64,000 nucleotides of DNA from Holothuria scabra (Eukaryota > Echinodermata > Holothuroidea > Aspidochirotida > Holothuriidae), in the NCBI GenBank assembly GCA_037179385.1, contig CM074190.1:11242206-11306205 (forward strand). Direction: 5' to 3'. Within the stretch, counting starts at the first letter, position 1. The number at the start of each line of letters is the position of its first letter. The position numbers were made by a program, and so were the translations under genes. Of this stretch, positions 56,880 through 64,000 are shown one piece after another. The notes under the pieces are model-generated. The model was not told the DNA's origin. It ran no database searches and saw only the letters and a list, made by a program, of their open reading frames with translations.

Positions 56880-57900
56880 TGACTGTATAAATAATTGTAT
56901 AGAAGTATGCCCTACAAGATATGAACAAAGTGTGATCTGTACCAAACAACTCATTTTAAGTATAAATAGTGCTCAATTATATGCCTATTCCAGCACATGT
57001 CTTTGCCTTTTTTTTAAATTTATTTTAGACATAAAACAGCTGTTCTGTGTACCAGAGAGCAACCAGTAGCTAACTGCACTGAATTTAAATTACTCAAGGC
57101 CATGTTATGACATAATACATGTGTGAATCATAATCTATCATATTAAATATGGGGTGGTACTTTGCTCCCTCTAAGGGCCATCAGAGCTCCACTTTCTAAC
57201 CAGGGTCACCAGTACTGTTTAACCAGGGTCACCCTGACCTCAGGATATGGGTAGCACTGCCTTTCATACATCTTGAGGTCAGAGAGTAGATACTGTAGCG
57301 ACAAAAGTGGTTTCACAAACCAAAAAAGTTTGGTTTGCCAATCAGGAAAAATAATGCTCATCTTATATATTCATGTTGTTGTGAATTCTAAGCCAATGGG
57401 AAGCATTTATGGAACAAAACTTCATTTTTTGATCAAAACAACATAACTTTTCATTGGATTTAATTCTAACTGAGACGTTTAGCACATAAAATGATGGCTG
57501 CATACGTTTCAGACCTGTTTGAATGCCTTGCATTGGCACTGCCATGGATAACTTTTGAAATAATGTGGGATAGACCTGTTCAAAATAACAAAGTCATAGG
57601 GCATTGGTATCAGTACAGTATAAATCTCAACACTGGTAAGTACAACAAGTGTTATGCACTGATCTCAACATGACCAAGGATATCCCACAGCTGTGATAAT
57701 TATATACGATTGAATGGATGTTCCACCCTCATTTGAAGTCAAAATTAGTGTTATGTGCTCCCCAAACAAGGCAGGATCTAAACAAGGCAGGATACCCATA
57801 CCACCCTTCATCTACCCTGACGGCTGTACTGAACTAAATGAATGATTCACATAGAAACCGTGCTTAGCATCAATATCATTAGATCACCACACTTATAGTC
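56880..57900. other. Unassigned DNA with two small direct repeats
   Basis: AACCAGGGTCACC is repeated at about 57198 and 57221, and AAACAAGGCAGGAT at about 57764 and 57780. No gene is supported. Confidence 0.4.
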
Positions 57901-57904
57901 ATAC

Positions 57905-58039
57905 TCAGTTTAACCAAGCATATGCCCCTAGTATATTTCACCTTTGAGGAGAAAAAATCCCACATGACTTTCAAGAGCCAATCATGGAGCAGGATAGATA
58001 CTCTCTCACTACCTCAAGTTGGTGGATAGCTCTTAACCT
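57905..58039 (-). mobile_element. Family A MITE, truncated copy
   Basis: AACCAAGCATATGCCCCTAG, TATATTTCACCTTTGAGGAG and CCAATCATGGAGCAGGATAG match the right half of the 4667-4909 copy, ending CTCTTAACC before TTAA at 58040-58043. The left half is missing. Confidence 0.7.
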
Positions 58040-58049
58040 TTAATTCTAA

Positions 58050-58960
58050 ATGATGAACCTTTTTTTACCAGATTCTGAGGGTAGCTTTTACTAGTGTTTC
58101 ATTGCTGATATTATGTGATTGATGAGAGGCCCTTTTCATATCATACAAGGTATAAATGTTATACACCTTCTTCAACTATTTTAAAAACAGCTTTTTGTTC
58201 TATCTTTGGGTAGAGCTTATTAAACACCTAATTACGGTAGAGTATCGGACTACTTGGGATAAGTCCAAACCTAAGTTTACTGGAACTGTACTGCACTCAT
58301 TGTACATTGACTTCAGTTTTCGGTTGACCTATTGTAAACTGGAACAATGAGAAAAATAACTCTTATTATTAACTGGAACAATGAGGAACATGACTATAGA
58401 GCAATTTCTCATTATGTACCTCAATATTGGCAAACAAGGAACAAACTAGGGTACCATAAAAATAGACCATCCATATAGACAGTGGCAAGGGGCTGACATG
58501 GTTGGCTTGGCAGATATAGTACTGTCAATCAATTTAACTGACAAACTAAAATAAAAAGGACCATAGAGATATTTACAGGAGATGGTTCTTCATTCCTCTG
58601 TCACAATTAATTCTTTAAAATACTGAGAGCAGCACCTAATCAACATTGATCAAAATAATACCTTTTATATTTTAAACCCCACCATGTCAATTGTTTACCT
58701 ATTAATTAATATTTCAATGAAAGAGTCAAATTTAGGTCACGACAAAGATGTACAGTGGCCGGATCAATTTGACCCCCCCCCCCCCCCAAAAAAAAATAAT
58801 ATTTAGGTTAGACAAAAGTGAAAAGCTTAAAGAGTGAAATATATTGAAAAAAAATGTTTGTTTAAAAGTTGATAAGTAAAGCGCATGAACACAACCTCAA
58901 CACAATGCAACAATATGTTGAAATTTGATAACAAAATCCTCTCACAGTAGAGCATTCAGT
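58050..58960. other. Unassigned DNA
   Basis: AACTGGAACAATGAG is repeated at about 58338 and 58372. CAGTGGCCGGATCAATTTGA followed by a C-run near 58754-58786 may be the start of another worn MITE, but no end was found. Confidence 0.35.
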
Positions 58961-58963
58961 TTC

Positions 58964-59230
58964 CAGTGTTTCCAGCAGAGGTGGAAAGGTGGATTCCCCC
59001 TCAAAAAGTTTCCTGAAGAAGTCGGGTAAAATCTGCCCCCCCCCTTTTCATTTATACAATAATTAGAAAACTGTCAACATCTTGGTTTCTTTTTTTAAAA
59101 GAAGACACTTTTGCAGCATGTGCTCATTTTCATCTAGAAAATTTCTGCCTGTTCACTACACAGGTTCTATCTGCACATAAAAACTTTTATAATGTTAAGG
59201 GATGGATGTAATAAGTTTGATGGAAGTTCC
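58964..59230 (+). mobile_element. CAGTGTTTCC-family MITE, copy 2
   Basis: CAGTGTTTCCAGCAGAGG, a GGGTAAAATC block, CTTTTCATTTATA, ACTGTCAACATC and AAAAGAAGACACTT follow the copy at 61964-62265. The 3' end could not be placed, so the end coordinate is approximate. Confidence 0.6.
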
Positions 59231-59239
59231 ATCTATCTG

Positions 59240-59815
59240 CTCTGCCTATTAAATCTATAATTTTTCCTTCAAAACAAATAAAAATTCAACTTTTGTAAAA
59301 TTATGTGCTTGAAATGATATTTTGGTGTTGTATTCACTTTACTGCATTACAATGAAATAAATAAAAATGTAGTCTATGCAAGATGAAATGTTTTTAGTAT
59401 GGTAAAGACAGGGTTATAATTCCATTTCATTTCATTTCGTTTATTTGTTTCACCACTCAAGTATATACAATGACATAGTTCAACAAAATTACAGAAGATA
59501 AAATGAGAGTGGAAGGAAGTGCAACTAAAAGTCAAAGGCTTGTCGAGAGTGCACTCCCTAAAACAAAAGAAAACAAGGAAAAAAAAAAAGAAAAAACTTT
59601 ACAATCTAACAACAAACAAAAATTTCATAAACCACCCCATGAGCAGATATGGTCAGAAGCACTCCCACAATTAACAATTGGGGGCTCAAATTGCTTCAAG
59701 TCTATAATCATAGGATATGTTACTGACTACACTTACATACCCATGATTACAGTGTGATTAGTAATACAAATGGACCACAAGTGACTGCAAGAAACAACAG
59801 CAAGAACAACCATAA
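59240..59815. other. Unassigned DNA
   Basis: The lysine-rich 84-residue frame at 59503-59757 follows an A-rich tract and has no recognised domain. Nothing else is supported. Confidence 0.4.
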
Positions 59816-59820
59816 CTAAA

Positions 59821-60180
59821 AGCGGCTCATTGAGTTGGTTCATGAAATTCAACAAATTTTTCCAAACATGTTAAGTTTTCTTCACAAACCAATGACAAAT
59901 GGTCAATCTTAGACAATCCCCATAGCCTACACACAAATAACTGTTTTATGAGTGAGTGCTTAACGATTCAAGTCAGTTTTCAAAAATTTGTGACCAGACA
60001 CTTTTTCAAATTATGTACAAAACTGTTACAAGCCAGGACACAGGAAAATTCAAAATTTTAGCATTTTCTGTGACTTTTGGACTTGAAACTTGACTTGTTA
60101 TGCTAACTAAAAGCATTGTTATGTGATAGTGACCCTTTGAGACTCTCATTAAGTTATCGATATCAACTCAATGAGCCTCT
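59821..60180 (+). mobile_element. Family C MITE, uninterrupted copy
   Basis: The ends AGCGGCTCATTGAGTTGG and CAACTCAATGAGCCTCT are inverted repeats of about 17 bases with one mismatch. The right flank is TTAA (60181-60184); the left is worn to TAAA. It matches both sides of the interrupted element at 35615-36857 and has a single TTAA (about 59876-59879) where that copy carries the 880-bp insertion. Length about 360 bp, no coding frame. Confidence 0.9.
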
Positions 60181-60336
60181 TTAATGCTTTACAATTTCAC
60201 AAAGATTTGTAACAAAATTCTGTTAAAAAATGATAGGTATATATTGTCAGAGTCAATACAACCCACACACAACACAGCGTGACTCATAATTCCAAGACAA
60301 CACAAGTTTGTATGCCTAAATTAATTATGATAAGTT

Positions 60337-60628
60337 CAGGCCTGGGGCTTCCGCAGGTATGGGCAAGGGGGGGCACTTGCTCCCCCCCACCTGGAAAATC
60401 AAAAATTTGAAAAAAACATATGAAAAACAAAGAAAAAAACAAACAAAATGTATTTTCCAAGTTTCTATGTGAAAACAGGCTTTAGAAATGCCATTTGCAG
60501 AGATCTGGGAGGGATTTCAGGCCGAAATATTCACACGCTTTGGGTCAGTTCATGGTGACTCTGAGGTTTTTACCCCCCTAGAAATCCCTCCCCCCCCCCC
60601 CGATTTTTTTCTGCGGAGCCCATGCCTG
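60337..60628. mobile_element. hAT-like MITE, CAGGCNTGGG ends
   Basis: CAGGCCTGGGGCTTCCGCAG at the left faces CTGCGGAGCCCATGCCTG at the right, an inverted repeat of about 18 bases with two small differences and CAG...CTG ends. C-runs lie near the right end. The flanks do not show a duplication. Confidence 0.7.
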
Positions 60629-60629
60629 C

Positions 60630-61300
60630 TACAAAACACATGCCTCAGAAAATTAAGGTGTGTGGTAGGTGAGCTCTGTTTTATTAAAGGTTACGCTCTT
60701 ACCATAGTTCCCATTCTTGATGTTGGTGTACAAAAAATCACACTCCTCAAAGTGATTTGAGGTGAGTGATGGCAGATGCGATAACACTCGCACACCTCAC
60801 AATTCAAGGCCTGTTAGTTTGGAGAGCACTAGTTTCCATCTCCCAACAGAAGGGACAGGGGACCAGGCCTTTAGCCATGACTTTGGTTTTGGCTATCTCA
60901 GTTGCTACCGATCACAAACTTGGAATCTTTACTGTAGTGCAAGACTAAAGCCCTTAAAGCCTGTACTTTAGGTCTGACTTGAGGTCCCTGGTATGCAAAT
61001 GCAAAAATTACATCTACTTATTATTTCATAGCACTTGTGTAGCATACAGTACCTGTATTTGAGATGTGCCTCTTCAATTTTTTCTGGTCTTGTTTTCATC
61101 TTCACTTTTTTTCCCCTTCTAGCTCTGAGGCCATAATTGCAGTTTGGGCCATCTGTATTTTGTGTTGGTCATCTCAAAGACAGTGAGCAAGATGTATTAC
61201 TGGCTGAAGACCTGCAATGGAATGGAAATGAAGATACCTCAAACTATGGGGTAAAGTTGTCTTGGTGGCTTGAGTGTTCTGCTTTGCACATTCAAGGTCA
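60630..61300. other. Unassigned DNA
   Basis: The frames at 60762-60971 and 60766-60948 overlap in different registers and show no domain. No repeat is supported. Confidence 0.4.
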
Positions 61301-61306
61301 GTTTAA

Positions 61307-61557
61307 AGGGCAAGAGCAGTCACCCCAACTTGAAGTAGTGTAGTAGACCGTCTTATTTCATGATTGGCTGTTGAGAGTCATGTGACATTTTTGCTCATTA
61401 AATGTGAAATTTAGTAAGAGCAATTGCTTGGTGTACCTTGAGTATGCAATATTGAAGTCACAAAATGTTATGAAAGATAGTTTCAAGAGAAATAAGAAGA
61501 AAATTGTGATATTTAGCTGTTGCTTCAAAATAAGTTTGGGGGGACAGCTCCTTACCT
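61307..61557 (+). mobile_element. Family A MITE with both TTAA flanks
   Basis: TTAA stands at 61303-61306 and 61558-61561. The 5' end AGGGCAAGAGCAGT is intact, while the 3' end ACAGCTCCTTACCT has drifted. TTTCATGATTGGC and GTCATGTGAC are conserved inside. The frames at 61358-61621 and 61404-61625 fall in it. Confidence 0.9.
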
Positions 61558-61792
61558 TTAAACCTTGGTGGTACCACCTGGCAGTTGCATGTGTACAACT
61601 AAAAATGTCCTTCTTCCACATCTGAATTGAAGCTAAAAATTGGTGAATTTTATTTGGTTATCTGAGGAATTGTCAGACTCCAGAAGACGTCCAATTCAGG
61701 AATTTGTCTTTGCTCTGTTGTGTTGCACAGCAAGGAACCTCCAGAATCTTACTCCCTGGGCTTTCAAATTAAGCATCCTAATACACTAAACT

Positions 61793-62370
61793 GAGCATGG
61801 ATAGGGAGCCATGGGGGCATTATGCAGGCATTCACAGAGCATGGATAGGGAGCCATGAGACATTACATGATGTTTCATTGCCATTCATAGTGCATGGATG
61901 TGTAGCCATGGAGATGTTACATGTCCATGCATTCATGGAGCATGGAAAGGGAATCATGGGTAACAGTGTTTCCTCCAGAAGGAGAATAGGGGAATTTTCC
62001 CCCTTGCCTTCCCAGAAGAAAATGGGTAAAATTCCCCTTTTTTCACTTTCATAAAATTAAAAAAATGTCAACTTCATGGTATTTATTTAAAAAGAAGACA
62101 CTTACATAAATGGCCATTAAAATCCTTAAAGTTGCACCTTACTGGGGTCTTGAAGCAAGCTTTTGTCCACCTGAAGCTTAAGCCTAGCACACCATCAATT
62201 TAGACTTGGGGCTTAGCAGCAATAATCACCCCTCCCCCTTTTTGTGTTTCTGACAGAAGCCCTCGGGATGTTACATGGCCATCCGTTGAGCATGGAGAGG
62301 GAGCCATGGGTACGTTACATGGCAATTCCTGGTGCAAGGGTAGAGAGCCGTTATGCCTGCATTGTAAACC
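61793..62370 (+). repeat. Minisatellite split by a MITE
   Basis: About six units of 44-55 bases share GAGCATGGATAGGGAGCCAT and a TTACATG...CATTCA part. Units lie at 61793-61963 and resume at 62266-62370, separated by the 302-bp element at 61964-62265. The 85-residue frame at 61797-62054 reads through the units and is not gene-like. Confidence 0.8.
61964..62265 (+). mobile_element. CAGTGTTTCC-family MITE, copy 3
   Basis: It starts CAGTGTTTCCTCCAGAAG and ends near ACAGAAGCCCTCG. GGGTAAAATTCCCC, GTCAACTTCATGG, AAAAGAAGACACTTA and AATAATCACCCCTCC tie it to the other copies. It interrupts a minisatellite unit. No clear duplication. Confidence 0.65.
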
Positions 62371-62544
62371 TATGAAGTTTGAATACGGAAAAGGAGAAGG
62401 CAAATTTCACACGTGTACACCCATGTCATTAACTCTCCATGGTATATACACTGTAAGATCCTCAACAAGCCAATGGGCCTCCTGACCATCAACAGTTCCA
62501 CTCAAAATGATTCCCTAACATATGGATAGCCGTTTCCAGAGAGT

Positions 62545-62657
62545 TACTGGAGGGGAGGCAAACCAAGCCAGTGAACCACAACTGGAAAAAAGGCTGTGGC
62601 TGGCTTGACTTGAATTTATTGGTTGGAAACTGGGCTGTAAAACTCCATCTAACTAAT
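62545..62657 (+). mobile_element. SINE fragment (3' half)
   Basis: AACCAAGCCAGTGAACCACA, AAAAGGCTGTGGCTGGCTTG, TTGGTTGGAAACTGGGCTGT and AAAACTCCATCTAACTAA are the SINE 3' half with its tail. The tRNA-like head is absent. Confidence 0.85.
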
Positions 62658-62659
62658 TC

Positions 62660-63090
62660 CAGAGAGTTATTAGCAAATGGAGCCACTTTCTTTGTTCAAA
62701 ATTGAGCTAAAATATATTCTAAGATGCCTTGAATAGATTCTTTTTACAAAAGCTTAGGGGGCTCTTTTGATTTTTAAACACAGCATTCTGAATGAGGATT
62801 TCTATCATTCTAAATTCATTTTTTTCTTATCTGACAGGCTTATTCCTAAAAGTTTCAACCAATGAATAACACTGTATCCAAGAAATCTTACAGAGCTTGT
62901 ACATGAAAAGTTGATCCCAAAGAAGACACAGTTAGTTCACCCCCTTTAAACTGGTCAGTCTTAAGTCCATTTAATCATAAATTTAGTCAAACAGATGTTA
63001 AGTTATTGTAATCTCTTTCTTACGCTTCTTCTGTAATTTGCAATGTTCTCAGTCAGGGGTGACTTGAAACTGATGTAATTTACATCAAAA
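62660..63090. other. Unassigned DNA
   Basis: No supported gene or repeat. Confidence 0.4.
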
Positions 63091-63093
63091 AAT

Positions 63094-63240
63094 GTGTAGT
63101 TAGTTACTGTAGATAAAGTTTTACGGCCCAGTTTCCAACCTACTGTTTCAAGTTGAGCCTGCCATGAACTTTTTTCCCAGTTGTGGTTCACTCGCCTGTT
63201 TTTCATACTCTATTGCTTATGCAGAGCATCACACACAAAA
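63094..63240 (-). mobile_element. SINE fragment (3' half)
   Basis: GTTAGTTACTGTAGATAAAG, TTTTACGGCCCAGTTTCCAA, CCCAGTTGTGGTTCACT and TCTATTGCTTATGCAGAGCA match the SINE 3' half on the minus strand. The head is missing. Confidence 0.8.
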
Positions 63241-63244
63241 AAGG

Positions 63245-64000
63245 TGTAAATTAATCCAACATTTCAATAAGATCATTGCTCATTGTGCTATTTTTAAGAA
63301 ACTCCAATGTCATACTTCACCCAGTACTAGTCAACCTAGAAAGGTGCACAATATGAAGTAGCAGCACAGAACAAATCTCCCAGCTTCCTGGTAGCAGAAT
63401 CTGCGATTATTCATTGCCAACTTTGATAGACCTTAGCTTTAACTCCTCAATCATCATAAACTCTTGCTTTTCCTTTGTGTTGCCACCAAGTATTTGAGGA
63501 CATATTTAGAAAAAAGGAAAGAAGTAACAGAGAGGGTCTTTAAGTGTATGGTAGATTTTATGGGTGTTGTACTTGGAACAGGTACACAGTCCACCCTTCT
63601 TAGGGGTCTGTTCTACAAACAACTTAAAACAGTGAATGAATAAGATAGTATTTGATTCCTTTTTTGTTGGACTTCTGCTTTGTGATGGAGGACAAAAGAT
63701 TTTGTGTAACTTAAGGTCAATTGTCAGCAAGTCTTTTCTTCTTACAAACAGATTTAAAGCCCTGTTATCCAAAAGCAAACACCCTCCTGTTATCTTTTCT
63801 TTATTCTGTGGGCAATAAAAGCTAAGGATACATCCTTAACCCAAACTATGAGAGGTCCATAGAGTAGACAGACACTAATACTTGCAATGAATTAAAGCAA
63901 CACAACCGCAATAGGGGTGGTCCATCTAAAAAACTGTACTGCAGGCTTACAAATGGAAGCTTCACTCCATCTTACTTCACAGTCTAGTGATTTCTGTTAA
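63245..64000. other. Unassigned DNA
   Basis: The frames at 63506-63778 (minus) and 63636-63818 (plus) overlap and show no domain. No repeat was recognised. Confidence 0.4.

Noticed and set aside
61793..62370. CRISPR-like array
   Set aside because: The units are adjacent and diverged, without unique spacers between identical repeats, in a eukaryotic setting; it is a minisatellite.

Overview
This is AT-rich, intron/intergenic-type DNA from an animal genome. The signs are a LINE with an apurinic-type endonuclease and reverse transcriptase, a tRNA-derived SINE family with real target-site duplications, about thirty short non-autonomous DNA transposons, microsatellites and isolated candidate exons with eukaryotic splice signals. 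No operon, ribosome-binding site or dense coding is present. The density of TTAA-flanked MITEs and the LINE type suggest an invertebrate deuterostome or similar marine invertebrate (an echinoderm is a guess, not shown).

No complete host gene could be supported. Almost all short open frames are chance frames or lie in repeats. The best coding candidates are an exon at 42298-42412 with strong acceptor and donor, and one at 46009-46130 behind a strong acceptor. Weaker ones lie at 9091-9193 and 22500-22549. The 41.8-46.6 kb stretch also holds a tandemly duplicated ATGGCG module, a TATA-like box, a perfect DR1 and a perfect DR4 nuclear-receptor element and a GC-rich hairpin, so it is the most gene-like part of the window.

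Layout. 0-9.8 kb: unassigned DNA with foldback elements (1.6, 2.1 and 3.3 kb), a SINE whose 5' junction carries a 58-bp palindrome, and MITEs. 9.8-12.1 kb: SINE fragment, an 838-bp TIR element and two family-B MITEs. 13-15 kb: MITEs. 16.4-18.6 kb: a pile-up of a GATC-rich MITE, a 629-bp hairpin plus a third copy of its arm, and two more TIR elements. 22-31 kb: SINE, hAT-like and other MITEs. 35.6-36.9 kb: one TTAA element nested in another, with the empty site preserved in the copy at 59.8-60.2 kb. 37.8 kb: a SINE with a perfect 13-bp TSD. 48.6-52.0 kb: a broken LINE. 52-62 kb: more MITEs, including three piggyBac-like copies, and a minisatellite split by an insertion.

How the parts relate. 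The mobile elements fall into a few cohorts. Five families (A, B, C, D, F) have TTAA targets and ends starting TTAA-AG or close to it. One family (E) has TTAA targets and CCC ends of piggyBac type. Several have hAT-like CAG...CTG ends, two with 7-8-bp duplications. The SINE is mobilised by target-primed reverse transcription. No transposase gene lies in the window, and the only reverse transcriptase is broken, so every element here depends on enzymes encoded elsewhere. Boundaries come from reading the sequence by eye and may be a few bases off.
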